NCBI GenBank assembly: GCA_944381165.1
Contig: CALWKC010000012.1
Span: forward strand, 1-64,000
Length of the DNA: 64,000 bases
Direction of reading: 5' to 3'
Origin: an uncultured Lachnospira sp.
GTDB taxonomy: Bacteria > Bacillota > Clostridia > Lachnospirales > Lachnospiraceae
Made by a program: the position numbers and the translations under genes. How positions within the stretch are numbered: position 1 is the stretch's first letter; each line of letters starts with the position of its first letter. Shown in pieces: positions 51,599 through 60,465 of this stretch. The notes under the pieces were generated by a model, which worked only from the letters and a program-made list of their open reading frames with translations, made no database searches and was not told where the DNA came from.

Positions 51599-52195
51599 TT
51601 ATACGTCTACATCAAGTATATACCTGTCATAGCCGTTTATCACTATAGTGTTTTTATATTTGTCCTCCCGTTTAAAACCTTTGCTGTAATTTTTATGCAC
51701 ATGACCATGAATAAAATACCTCGGCTCATAATTATCAAGAATACTCAGAAAAGCTTCAAATCCTTTGTGCACATGATCGTCTCCGTCGTTAATTCCGGCA
51801 GCCGGAGAATGTGTAAGCAAAATATCTATCCCTTTATTTTTTTTGAGCGGCAGCCACATTTTTTTTACGCGATGCCTCATCTGCGCCTCTGTATATTGAT
51901 TTTTCCCTCCGTTATAGCGCGGCGAGCCCCCGAGTCCCATAATGCGAAGCCCGTTATACACATATATTTTATTTTCAATACAGATACATCCGTCAGGCGG
52001 AGCAATCTCATAGCAGTCGTCATGATTGCCCCGCACATACAATACAGGCGCCCTGGTAAACGAGGCAAGAAACGAAAGGTACTGAGGTTTTAAATCCCCG
52101 CATGACAATATCAAATCAATACCGTCAAGCTTATCCTTTTCAAAATAATCCCATAAATATTTTGATTCCACATCTGATAACACAAGTATTCTCAT
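51599..52195 (-). CDS. Calcineurin-like metallophosphoesterase
   Basis: A 198-residue metallophosphoesterase. Metal ligands are in LVLSDVES (Asp; the usual D-x-H histidine is replaced), SCGDLKP, VRGNHDDC, LLTHSP and FIHGHVHKNY. Because the first motif reads DVE instead of DxH, one metal site may be altered. It is a single-domain cytoplasmic enzyme and its substrate is unknown. It lies between ppdK and the BMP-domain gene, in the same direction. Confidence 0.82.
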   Translation of the reverse strand: MRILVLSDVESKYLWDYFEKDKLDGIDLILSCGDLKPQYLSFLASFTRAPVLYVRGNHDDCYEIAPPDGCICIENKIYVYNGLRIMGLGGSPRYNGGKNQYTEAQMRHRVKKMWLPLKKNKGIDILLTHSPAAGINDGDDHVHKGFEAFLSILDNYEPRYFIHGHVHKNYSKGFKREDKYKNTIVINGYDRYILDVDV

Positions 52196-52278
52196 ATTTT
52201 ATCAATCCCAATAACATTTAATTTCAGCCGTCCGGAAAAATTAATCTTTACTGGGATTTATTCCCGTAATTTTTAAAT

Positions 52279-54207
52279 TTAATCCGTATTGCCTGATTTT
52301 ATTCCCTGGCTGAGTAATATAGCCCTTGCGCTGTCCTCCAGTTCATCCGCCGCCGGAATATAACCGACGACATTGTCAAGCAGCCAATCCATTGTAATTA
52401 TATCCTCCGGACTCATAACATGCCCTGCTTTATTCTGAAGATGACGGTTCTGGTCATAGAGCTCATCAGAAAACGGCTCAAATTCGCCGCTGCAAATATC
52501 CTTTTTAAACAGCTCCACAAGCCGTCTCGTCTCCACCGGAATTTTATTTGAACATATAAGTTCAATTACTCCGGCTGACATTCCCCACCAGTAATTAAGC
52601 GCCTTTACATTGTCAGTATCCTCATCCCGCTTCCACGAGCCGCCAAGAATACTCTGTATAAGCTTCTCGTAGAAAACGCCCCAGTGCCATACAGGCATCG
52701 CTATGTGCTGCCTGTTGCCCACTCCCTCATTGTTATACAGCCCGAAACGCCTTGAACCGCACTTAGGAGTAATCATATCCTGGTCCGAGATATATCTTAT
52801 GTCATCTCGCTTAAATTCAGCCTCAATATCCGCATTTTTCAGAGACGACCATTTAAGAAAAATCCTTGCTCTCGGGTTGACAAACTTTGCTCCCAGCGCA
52901 AACGCATTGATATTGGCTACCGTTCCGTAAACAGGATACTGAGCAACATATCCTATCTTATTCTGTGTGGAGAGCGCGCCCGCCAACACTCCGGTAAGAA
53001 ACTTAGCCTCATACATTCTCGCGTAGTATGTTCTTATATACTTATGCGAAGTATTGAGCGAACAGTTAAGAATCTTGACTTCCGGATGCGCTATCGCCAT
53101 CTTTACGCTTGCGATAATCATTGCGGGAGACGTGACAAATATAAGGTCTGCCTTATTGTCTATCATCATCTCTATCGCCTTCTCGTCGTCCAAATCAGGC
53201 TTGACGTTAGTTATGCTCATAGTCTCAATCTGCTCGCCGAAAGTATCATCAATATACTGACGCCCGAGCTCGTGAGCATAGCACCACTCCGAATTCTGCG
53301 GAGTATTTTCATAGATAAATCCGACTTTTAATTTTTTAGTTCCCGGCTTGGGAAGCAGATAACTTAAAATATTCTTTTTCGGCTCATTTACAGTGGGGTC
53401 CATTTTCAAATCAACAGCGCTGTCCTCTGACAGCAGTTCAAATTCCGCCCATGACTTCGCCACATTCTGCGCCATCTCCGACGGCGTCATTTTCTTAACC
53501 GACGAATATCCGAAAATATGGATAAACCTTAAAAACGCGTCGCCGACCGGATAATCAAAGCGGTCTCCGCCTCTTGAATCGAATGCGTTCTTAAATGAGA
53601 GAAAACATGACACAAAATCCATTTTTGCATCATCGTCCATCTTTTTGTCCGGCTCTATTCCGACAAGCTTCATGAGCGACGGAAAACTCCCTACCTTGCT
53701 GAAATATATATCATTGAGTCTCGTGCATTTGTAAAACTCCATGAATTCATAGTAAATCTTTACCTCAGGGTTGTCTGATTTCTTAGGTACCTTGCGGATG
53801 ACATCCGCATTTACCGTTACCGCATTAAAATACTTGAGAACGCTCACACGCTTATTGCCCTCAAGCACATAAAATTTATTCATGTACTCATAGACCTTGA
53901 TAGGGTCTCTGATACCCTCATTCACCTGACTCTCGCTAAGGCTCGCCCATTTTGCCGAAAACTCCGTGCCCCAGTCGAGCAGAGGCATAAAATTCCCCGC
54001 AAAAGCATTAGTCCTTGAAGCATTGCAGGTACCCACCACCAGTCTCAGCGGAATTTGGTCCACCGACAGGCTGACCTCCGAATCAATATCATCCTCAGAG
54101 ACAAGATTTTCAAGTACGGGAAGATACGGGTATGCTCCCCTGTTCACACAGGCGTTATACTCTCTCTTACCCATTTTCAATGCTGCCATATAATCCTGAA
54201 CTGACAT
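52279..54207 (-). CDS. Cytosolic ParB-like plus BMP-domain protein
   Basis: A 642-residue protein with two parts. Residues about 40-140 contain a ParB-like stretch (VYEYMNKFYVLEGNKRVSVLKYF). From about residue 310 there is a BMP/PnrA-type ligand-binding domain (LKVGFIYENTPQNSEWCYAHE, ADLIFVTSPAMI, KIGYVAQYPVYGTVANINAFALG). BMP proteins usually are lipoproteins binding nucleosides, but this one has no signal peptide. A cytosolic sensor role is inference. The ATG at 54207 has GAGG six bases upstream; the 25 residues encoded upstream come from a palindrome and are not included. Confidence 0.75.
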   Translation of the reverse strand: MSVQDYMAALKMGKREYNACVNRGAYPYLPVLENLVSEDDIDSEVSLSVDQIPLRLVVGTCNASRTNAFAGNFMPLLDWGTEFSAKWASLSESQVNEGIRDPIKVYEYMNKFYVLEGNKRVSVLKYFNAVTVNADVIRKVPKKSDNPEVKIYYEFMEFYKCTRLNDIYFSKVGSFPSLMKLVGIEPDKKMDDDAKMDFVSCFLSFKNAFDSRGGDRFDYPVGDAFLRFIHIFGYSSVKKMTPSEMAQNVAKSWAEFELLSEDSAVDLKMDPTVNEPKKNILSYLLPKPGTKKLKVGFIYENTPQNSEWCYAHELGRQYIDDTFGEQIETMSITNVKPDLDDEKAIEMMIDNKADLIFVTSPAMIIASVKMAIAHPEVKILNCSLNTSHKYIRTYYARMYEAKFLTGVLAGALSTQNKIGYVAQYPVYGTVANINAFALGAKFVNPRARIFLKWSSLKNADIEAEFKRDDIRYISDQDMITPKCGSRRFGLYNNEGVGNRQHIAMPVWHWGVFYEKLIQSILGGSWKRDEDTDNVKALNYWWGMSAGVIELICSNKIPVETRRLVELFKKDICSGEFEPFSDELYDQNRHLQNKAGHVMSPEDIITMDWLLDNVVGYIPAADELEDSARAILLSQGIKSGNTD

Positions 54208-54245
54208 AATAATCCTCATTTCTGAGCGACTTGTCGCGAAGAGGC

Positions 54246-54391
54246 GATGAGAAATCCGCGCAGGCGGTTTCTCATCTGCCATCAGAGCTATTTGCTTTCG
54301 CTCAGAAACAAATAGCCGTGTGAAAAATCAGCGCTTCAGCGTGATTTTTCGCACTAATCCTTTCCGATAAGCCTTTCAAACAGGCTTTATC
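54246..54391 (-). repeat. Four consecutive palindromes upstream of the ParB-BMP gene
   Basis: Four hairpins of 25-31 bases follow one another: 54246-54276 (GATGAGAAA/TTTCTCATC), 54287-54316 (GCTATTTG/CAAATAGC), 54323-54349 (AAAAATCAGCGC/GCGTGATTTTT) and 54366-54391 (GATAAGCC/GGCTTTATC). Each has a different stem but similar size. The one nearest the gene is followed on the minus strand by CTCTTCGCG and AATGAGGATTATTATG, almost as at the palindrome before the M18 peptidase. None has a terminator T-run. Confidence 0.65.
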
Positions 54392-54565
54392 TTTCCTTTC
54401 CCAATTATCCTGCTGTCTGTCTCCAGCATCCTCCTAGCTGCATTAATATTACCTGTTTATTATAACAGACCAGCTCTGTTTAGCCAACCAGATTTTTCAC
54501 TTTACAATTCGCCTCAAATGTGCAAATATATTGGCGAATATACTGTATAAGGAGGTAAAGCTTTT

Positions 54566-54745
54566 ATGATGCAGCTCCCTAAAGACCCGGTTATGCTTCT
54601 CTCGTTCACAAATATGCAGCTTCGCGATTACTATCCGACTTTCGCCGAATTCTGCAAGGCTTTTATGGTTGATGAGAAAACGGTGACTGATATTTTAGAC
54701 AGCATAGATTATAAATATGACAGCCGCACCAATCAGTTCATCTGA
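54566..54745 (+). CDS. DUF4250 domain protein
   Basis: A 59-residue protein with the DUF4250 pattern: LPKDPVMLLSFTNMQLRDYYP at the start and IDYKYDSRTNQFI at the end. The family is small, cytosolic and uncharacterised, common in Clostridia. A perfect GGAGG lies 10 bases before the first ATG (13 before the second). The terminator hairpin overlaps the last codons. It stands between the divergent ParB-BMP gene and convergent clpB. Confidence 0.85.
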   Translation: MMQLPKDPVMLLSFTNMQLRDYYPTFAEFCKAFMVDEKTVTDILDSIDYKYDSRTNQFI

Positions 54746-54768
54746 TTAATACGGCTGTCATGTTTTTT
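54717..54768 (+). terminator. Terminator overlapping the end of the DUF4250 gene
   Basis: A 10-base stem (ATGACAGCCG/CGGCTGTCAT) with an inner AATCAG/CTGATT stem, followed by GTTTTTT. The left arm lies within the last coding codons. Confidence 0.85.
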
Positions 54769-54779
54769 ATATTTTATTT

Positions 54780-57377
54780 TTAATTTCTCAGCTCATCTTT
54801 GCTTCTGGCTTCCAGCCTTCCTCCAGCAACGTCTATCAGTATAGTTCCGGTGCTTATATTTCCTTCCAGAATAAGCTTTGCCGCCAGAGTCTCAACAGTC
54901 TTCTGCACATAACGCTTGAGCGGTCTTGCACCGTAAGTCGGGTCAAAACCGTGCGAAACGACAAATTCCTTAGCCTCGTCAGTAAGCTCTACCCTGAGCT
55001 CCTTATCGGCAAGGCGTCTGTTTACATCATCGATAAGCAGATTTACAATATTGCCGATGTTTTCTCTTGTGAGAGGCTTAAACATAATAATCTCATCGAG
55101 ACGGTTTAAAAATTCAGGTCTGAAGTGTGCCCTCAAATCCTGCATTACAAGATTTTCAGCCTCCGGCTTAATCGTACCGTTCTCATCTATTCCGTCGAGC
55201 AGATAGGTTGAGCCGATGTTGCTTGTCATGATGATAATAGTATTTTTAAAATCTACTGTTCTGCCCTGGGAATCCGTGATACGGCCGTCGTCAAGCACCT
55301 GTAAGAGCACGTTAAACACGTCCGGGTGAGCCTTCTCAACCTCATCGAACAGTACGACAGAATACGGCTTTCTGCGGACTGCCTCAGTGAGCTGACCGCC
55401 TTCGTCATATCCCACATATCCCGGAGGCGCTCCTATAAGACGGGACACTGAATATTTCTCCATATATTCGGACATATCAAGCCTTACAATATTGCTCTCA
55501 TCGTCAAACAAACTCTGTGCGAGGGCTTTTGCGAGCTCTGTCTTACCTACGCCCGTAGGCCCGAGAAACATAAATGAGCCGATAGGCTTTGTAGGGTCTT
55601 TAATTCCCGCCTTAGAACGGATAATAGCCTCGGTAACCTTAGTTACGCCCTCGTCCTGCCCTACGACACGTTTGTGAAGTTCGTCTTCGAGATGAAGCGT
55701 TTTCTGGCGCTCTGTCTCAGAAAGCTTTGCAACCGGAATTCCCGTCCATCTCGAAATAATCTTGGCAATTTCCTCCTCAGTAACACTTTCATGCACCAAA
55801 TCAAGACTTTTATTTTTAATCTTTTCTTCAGCTTCACTGAGCTTTTTCTGAAGTGCCGGGAGTTTACCGTACTGAAGTTCTGCCGCCTTCTCAAGATTAT
55901 ATTCTCTCTTTGCTTTGGCAATATCATTATTCAACTGGTCTAACTCTTCCTTAATTTTGCTTACCGAATCGACGCTGGCTTTCTCGTTATCCCATTTTGC
56001 CTTCTGCTGGTTAAACTCAGAGCGGAGCTCCGACAGCTCTTTTTGAAGATTTTCAAGACGCTCTTTGCTCAGGTTGTCTGTCTCCTTTTTAAGCGCCGCC
56101 TCCTCAATCTCAAGCTGCATAATCTTTCTCTGAAGCTCATCGAGCTCGGCAGGCATTGAATCAAGCTCAGTCTTAATCATAGCGCACGCTTCATCGACAA
56201 GGTCAATCGCCTTATCAGGCAGGAAACGCTCGGAAATGTAACGGTCAGACAGTGTTGCCGCTGAAACCAGCGCGCCGTCTGTAATCTTTACTCCGTGATA
56301 TACCTCATATCGGTCCTTTAATCCCCTTAGAATTGATATTGTATCCTCGACACTCGGCTCATCAACCATTACAGGCTGGAAACGCCGCTCAAGAGCCGGG
56401 TCCTTTTCAATATACTGACGGTGCTCGTCAAGCGTAGTGGCGCCGATACAGTGAAGCTCGCCTCTCGCAAGCATAGGCTTAAGCATATTGCCGGCGTCCA
56501 TAGACCCTTCAGTCTTTCCGGCTCCGACAATGGTATGGATCTCATCGATAAACAAAATTATATTGCCTTCGCTCTTCTTAACTTCGTCGAGTACCGCTTT
56601 AAGTCTTTCCTCAAACTCGCCGCGGTATTTCGCTCCGGCTACAAGCGCTCCCATGTCAAGCGCAAAAATCTTCTTGTCCTTAAGTCCCTCGGGAACATCA
56701 CCCCTGACAATTCTCTGGGCAAGCCCTTCCACTACCGCCGTCTTACCAACGCCCGGCTCACCTATGAGCACAGGGTTGTTTTTGGTTTTTCTTGAAAGAA
56801 TTCGGATAACATTTCTTATCTCGTTATCTCTGCCTATTACGGGGTCAAGCTTTCCGTCCTTTGCGCGCTCAACCAAATCCTGTCCGTATTTATTGAGCGT
56901 ATCGTAGGTTGCCTCAGGATTGTCTGAGGTTACTGATTGCGTCCCCCGCACTGACGCAAGCACTGACAAAAATTTATCCCTTGTTATTCCGTAGGTTTTA
57001 AAAAGCTGCTTTACAGCCTTGTTTGGAGCTGCAATCATCGCAAGCATAAGATGCTCAACCGAAACGTATGCATCTCCCATTCTCTTTGCCTCGTCCTCGG
57101 CATTAATCAACACCTTGTTCAAATCATTGCTTACATATAATTGAACATTCCCGGACACCTTTGTCTTCTGACTCAGCAGATTTTCAATATTCTGTATAAA
57201 AGTATCCTTGTTAATATCCATTTTTTCAATCAGATTAGCAATCAGGCTATCCTCAATAGTCATAAGACTATATAAGAAATGTTCCTGGTCGATTTCCTGA
57301 TTGCCATAATCATAAGCAATCTTCTCGCATCTGTTGACAGCCTCAATGGACTTCTGTGTAAATTTGTTGATGTTCAT
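54780..57377 (-). CDS. clpB: ClpB disaggregase
   Basis: An 865-residue AAA+ chaperone that rescues aggregated proteins with DnaK. It has an N-terminal repeat domain, a first AAA domain ([13 protein letters not shown]), a coiled-coil middle domain (about residues 400-520, rich in Glu, Lys and Leu), and a second AAA domain ([13 protein letters not shown]). The ATG at 57377 follows GGAGG by seven bases; upstream in-frame codons run into the promoter. Expression is controlled by a CIRCE operator. Confidence 0.96.
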   Translation of the reverse strand: MNINKFTQKSIEAVNRCEKIAYDYGNQEIDQEHFLYSLMTIEDSLIANLIEKMDINKDTFIQNIENLLSQKTKVSGNVQLYVSNDLNKVLINAEDEAKRMGDAYVSVEHLMLAMIAAPNKAVKQLFKTYGITRDKFLSVLASVRGTQSVTSDNPEATYDTLNKYGQDLVERAKDGKLDPVIGRDNEIRNVIRILSRKTKNNPVLIGEPGVGKTAVVEGLAQRIVRGDVPEGLKDKKIFALDMGALVAGAKYRGEFEERLKAVLDEVKKSEGNIILFIDEIHTIVGAGKTEGSMDAGNMLKPMLARGELHCIGATTLDEHRQYIEKDPALERRFQPVMVDEPSVEDTISILRGLKDRYEVYHGVKITDGALVSAATLSDRYISERFLPDKAIDLVDEACAMIKTELDSMPAELDELQRKIMQLEIEEAALKKETDNLSKERLENLQKELSELRSEFNQQKAKWDNEKASVDSVSKIKEELDQLNNDIAKAKREYNLEKAAELQYGKLPALQKKLSEAEEKIKNKSLDLVHESVTEEEIAKIISRWTGIPVAKLSETERQKTLHLEDELHKRVVGQDEGVTKVTEAIIRSKAGIKDPTKPIGSFMFLGPTGVGKTELAKALAQSLFDDESNIVRLDMSEYMEKYSVSRLIGAPPGYVGYDEGGQLTEAVRRKPYSVVLFDEVEKAHPDVFNVLLQVLDDGRITDSQGRTVDFKNTIIIMTSNIGSTYLLDGIDENGTIKPEAENLVMQDLRAHFRPEFLNRLDEIIMFKPLTRENIGNIVNLLIDDVNRRLADKELRVELTDEAKEFVVSHGFDPTYGARPLKRYVQKTVETLAAKLILEGNISTGTILIDVAGGRLEARSKDELRN

Positions 57378-57432
57378 ATGACTACCTCCTGATTTTTCTT
57401 TTCTCATGTGACAGTTTTTTCTGTTTAATTGT

Positions 57433-57461
57433 GTTATACCATTTGTTATTAGCACTGTCAA
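57433..57461 (-). promoter_or_regulatory. clpB promoter
   Basis: Minus-strand TTGACA (57461-57456), 17-base spacer, TATAAC (57438-57433). The -35 lies inside the CIRCE operator, so HrcA binding would block it directly. Confidence 0.85.
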
Positions 57462-57475
57462 TAGGTGAGTGCTAA
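57449..57475 (-). promoter_or_regulatory. CIRCE operator (HrcA binding site)
   Basis: On the plus strand TTAGCACTG, nine bases, GAGTGCTAA. This matches the CIRCE consensus TTAGCACTC-N9-GAGTGCTAA with one mismatch. It places clpB in the HrcA heat-shock regulon. Confidence 0.93.
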
Positions 57476-57492
57476 AATTTTCTGAAAATTTT

Positions 57493-57537
57493 AAAATAAT
57501 CCGTGAAGCCCTGTAAAATAAGGTATTTCACGGATTA
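57493..57537 (-). terminator. Terminator between the small membrane gene and clpB
   Basis: Minus-strand stem TAATCCGTGAA/TTCACGGATTA (11 bases), 19-base loop, followed by TTTT. It ends the transcript of the two genes at 57592-59020. Confidence 0.8.
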
Positions 57538-57591
57538 TAAACTTTTTATAAACTTCTCTGCTGATTAATCATCTTAATTCCCTTGTCTCAA

Positions 57592-58062
57592 TCAGCTTTC
57601 ACACTGATTTTTTCGTTTAAAACACCATTTTACAATATCACTTATCGTCCCCGCTGCCAGCATACACCACCCGGCAATCATAAGCCACTGCTGATAAACG
57701 GACGATGTTCCCGCGATTTCAAATATTCCCCTGAGCAAACTTCCGACCGTAAGCGCGGCTACTCCGAAACAGTAAAGCTCAGATGCCGCAAGCTCAAAAA
57801 TAACAAATCCGTATCTCCTGCTGACTTTCATTAAAATCACAGTGACAAAGCTCGGAAACACTCCCAGAACAAGAGGCCACGCAAACAGATATGTCATATA
57901 CGCCGAGTGTACTCCATGCGAAAACTGATTGTAAACAACATAAAACACCAGACAGAACGCACTCAAAAAACACCAGATAAAAAACCTTTTTACATCCAAA
58001 TCGAAGCTGCGTATTTTTTCTTCATCTTCTTTTTTATCACTCTCCAATGTATACAATATCAC
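57592..58062 (-). CDS. Small membrane protein of unknown function
   Basis: A 156-residue protein with four predicted membrane segments (about 27-47, 58-80, 85-110 and 122-145) and charged ends. I do not recognise a family. It starts with GTG at 58062, supported by GGAG five bases upstream, inside the last codons of the phosphodiester-glycosidase gene (26-base overlap). Translational coupling suggests a joint function with that exported enzyme. Confidence 0.65.
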   Translation of the reverse strand: MILYTLESDKKEDEEKIRSFDLDVKRFFIWCFLSAFCLVFYVVYNQFSHGVHSAYMTYLFAWPLVLGVFPSFVTVILMKVSRRYGFVIFELAASELYCFGVAALTVGSLLRGIFEIAGTSSVYQQWLMIAGWCMLAAGTISDIVKWCFKRKNQCES

Positions 58063-59020
58063 TCACACTCCTCTCTGATATTGTTTTTCCGTTTGTAGTC
58101 GGCATATTTACGATACTTCCCATAAACCACATGGTAGTGGAGCCGCCTCCGTCAAGATTATATGCATTTTCACAGCCCAGTTCAGCCATAACCTGCGCAA
58201 GCTCATTCAACGACAGTCCCTCGCTTGCCGATGTTCTTCCGTCCGAAACAACAAATACATAATGCAGCGGCGAAATCATTCCTACCGCAGTTCTCGGATT
58301 GCTTGTCATAGCCTGATCAACCTCCTGTCCTGCCGACACGCTGACCTGCCCGTTCTCGACTAAACCGGGACCAAAGCTGAAAAGCTGTATAACTCCGTCC
58401 TGCAAAAGCTGCTCTGCGTCCTCCTCAGCCTCATTTAGAATCTCAAAACGCCCGTCGTCATAGACGGCAAGCATCTCATTCGAGCTTCCGCTGCGTATGT
58501 CGGACCTGTACAGATAACCGTTGCGAATCACCGGACCGCTGTCCCTGAAGCCGTAAAAATCGCCGTTAATGGCTAAAACAGCATTATTCTCCTGAGCTAT
58601 TTCCGATGTCGCAGCCTTGATATTTCTGCCGAAAACCCCGCCTGCAAGCCCGGCTCTCAGATAAGAAACATCACTCACAACAATATCCGCAACATAAATC
58701 TGCGTATCATACTCCCGCATCGTTGTAATTGTAACAGAAATATTGTCGCTTATATAGCTGTTATCCGTTACAATCTTAGTGCCGCTGCCGGAACTTTCGC
58801 CTGAACTGGCGTTTGTTTCTTCATTTGCACCATCGCTTTCTGTATTGCTGCTTCCGTAAGCATTATCCATAGCCACAACATTTTTGGGCATAACAAAGGC
58901 GTCCAGCAATGCAAATGCAGTATATCCTGCAAGCGCTATTCCATATATAATTCTCCACAGATATTTTCTTTTATATACCGGCCGTTTCACTTTTTCGTTT
59001 TTTTGAGTTACATTATTCAA
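58037..59020 (-). CDS. Phosphodiester glycosidase (NAGPA) domain protein, membrane-anchored
   Basis: A 327-residue protein with one N-terminal membrane segment (IIYGIALAGYTAFALLDAFV) and an extracytoplasmic NAGPA domain. The hallmark motifs are AINGDFYGFRDSGPVIRNG and NLDGGGSTTMWFMG near the C-terminus. The family includes phosphodiester glycosidases and proteins linked to exopolysaccharide. A TTG at 59020 has GAAGG seven bases upstream and seems the likeliest start; a GTG 18 codons earlier lacks a ribosome binding site. A serine-, glycine- and asparagine-rich linker (SSNTESDGANEETNASSGES) follows the anchor. Confidence 0.8.
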   Translation of the reverse strand: MNNVTQKNEKVKRPVYKRKYLWRIIYGIALAGYTAFALLDAFVMPKNVVAMDNAYGSSNTESDGANEETNASSGESSGSGTKIVTDNSYISDNISVTITTMREYDTQIYVADIVVSDVSYLRAGLAGGVFGRNIKAATSEIAQENNAVLAINGDFYGFRDSGPVIRNGYLYRSDIRSGSSNEMLAVYDDGRFEILNEAEEDAEQLLQDGVIQLFSFGPGLVENGQVSVSAGQEVDQAMTSNPRTAVGMISPLHYVFVVSDGRTSASEGLSLNELAQVMAELGCENAYNLDGGGSTTMWFMGSIVNMPTTNGKTISERSVSDIVYIGE

Positions 59021-59300
59021 AGACGCACCTTCTTTACTATAATTTATATTTCCGGCGATTTTATCTATATTCACACTGACAGCAGCCTATTTAAAACCGC
59101 TGCATATCACTCCGCCATATGTGTCATTCAAATTTCATACCGGATAAAAAATCGCTGTGATTTAGCTTTGAATATAAATTATAATTAAAGCATGTGAACA
59201 ATTAATGGATTTTTATGGAATAAATCGTGTCTAAGATGATTTAGAAATATTTGTTTTAATTTATATCATAACTGTTAAATATCAATTAACAAGAATAATA

Positions 59301-59329
59301 TTGACAAAATTATATATTTTATATATTAT
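59301..59329 (+). promoter_or_regulatory. Promoter of the Rpn-family gene
   Basis: TTGACA (59301-59306), 17-base A/T spacer, TATTAT (59324-59329), 40 bases upstream of the start at 59370. The remainder of the 59021-59369 gap is A/T-rich without a gene. Confidence 0.75.
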
Positions 59330-59369
59330 AAATATATATAGAACTTAATAAGAATAAGTAAGGAGTTTT

Positions 59370-60368
59370 ATGGGACAAGCCGACGTAGATGTAAGTATAT
59401 GGTTAAAGAGCAAACCTCGCTTTGCTGACCTGTTCAATGCAATAATTTTCGGAAAAAAGCAGGTTATTTCACCTGACGAGCTTGAAGAATTACCGCCAGT
59501 ATCCTCGACAAGCCTACGTGATAAAAAAGGAAAAAGCACTAATATAAAATGTTACCGCGACATTATTATGAAATGGCAAAGCAACGCCATATTTGTTCTG
59601 CTGGCAAGTGAACTTCAGGACAATATTCACTATGCAATGCCTGTTAAAACTATGCTTTATGACGTTCTGGATTACACAGAACAAATACGTTCAATGTGGA
59701 AATTAACTAAAAATGACCTTATTGTCGCAAAAGAAAACCGTATTAACACTTCCAACATATCCGGCGCAGAATTTATATCACGTTTCAGAAAAAATGACAG
59801 ACTTATCCCTATAATCACACTCACATTTTATTACGGCGAAAAGGAATGGGACGGTGCTTTAAGTTTATACGATATGTTTAAATTTAACGGCACGGAAATT
59901 GAAAATACCATACTTCAAAAATATATTCCTGATTATCATATTAATCTTGTCGATGCAGGCAAAATAGATAATCTTGAGTGTTTCCAAAGCGATTTACAAG
60001 TTATTTTAGGCATGCTAAAATATAGGAACAATAAGAATGCTCTGCAAAAATACATAACAGAGCACAGCAGCTACTTTAGCTGCATTGACACAGAAACATA
60101 TCAGGCAATACGAGCTTTTCTGCATTCGGAACAAATTCTTAAAAAGTATACGCATAACAATAAGGAGGTGCAAATAGATATGTGCAAAGCACTCGATGAC
60201 TTATATAATGACGGAATTACACAGGGAATTAAACAAGGAATTGAAGAGGGAATTTCTCGTACCAAACATGAAACAGCACACGAAATGTATAATATCGGCA
60301 TATCTGTTGAGACTATAGCAGCCGTACTGAAAGAAAACAAATTAACAATAAGCCAGTGGCTCAGCTAA
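59370..60368 (+). CDS. Rpn family recombination-promoting nuclease
   Basis: A 332-residue protein of the Rpn/PD-(D/E)XK nuclease family, often labelled putative transposase. The nuclease core is visible in KPRFADLFNAIIFGKKQV at the start, IIMKWQSNAIFVLLASELQDNIHYAMPVK near residue 70, and LIPIITLTFYYGEKEWDG near residue 145. The C-terminus has the glycine-spaced helical tail (GITQGIKQGIEEGI) common in Clostridial copies. Such genes occur in many scattered copies and promote recombination. It has its own promoter and lies opposite its neighbours. Confidence 0.82.
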   Translation: MGQADVDVSIWLKSKPRFADLFNAIIFGKKQVISPDELEELPPVSSTSLRDKKGKSTNIKCYRDIIMKWQSNAIFVLLASELQDNIHYAMPVKTMLYDVLDYTEQIRSMWKLTKNDLIVAKENRINTSNISGAEFISRFRKNDRLIPIITLTFYYGEKEWDGALSLYDMFKFNGTEIENTILQKYIPDYHINLVDAGKIDNLECFQSDLQVILGMLKYRNNKNALQKYITEHSSYFSCIDTETYQAIRAFLHSEQILKKYTHNNKEVQIDMCKALDDLYNDGITQGIKQGIEEGISRTKHETAHEMYNIGISVETIAAVLKENKLTISQWLS

Positions 60369-60373
60369 AGAGT

Positions 60374-60419
60374 AGAGGGTAATTCCAAAAGTCATCTTAT
60401 GACTTTTGAGACACCCTCT
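60374..60419 (+). terminator. Nested hairpin between Rpn-family gene and ABC exporter
   Basis: Outer arms AGAGGGT/ACCCTCT enclose an inner 9-base stem AAAAGTCAT/ATGACTTTT. It occupies the convergent gap and probably ends transcription from both sides. T-runs are weak. Confidence 0.6.
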
Positions 60420-60465
60420 CTTCTAAAATATACTGTCTATTTTTCGGACCTTTTCTCATAGTCCA

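Noticed and set aside
54208-54282. 25 extra N-terminal residues on the ParB-BMP protein
   Set aside because: They are encoded by a palindrome and have no ribosome binding site, whereas the ATG at 54207 has GAGG at good spacing.
57461-57480. clpB start upstream of 57377
   Set aside because: The longer frame passes through the ribosome binding site, the -10 and the CIRCE element, and lacks its own ribosome binding site.
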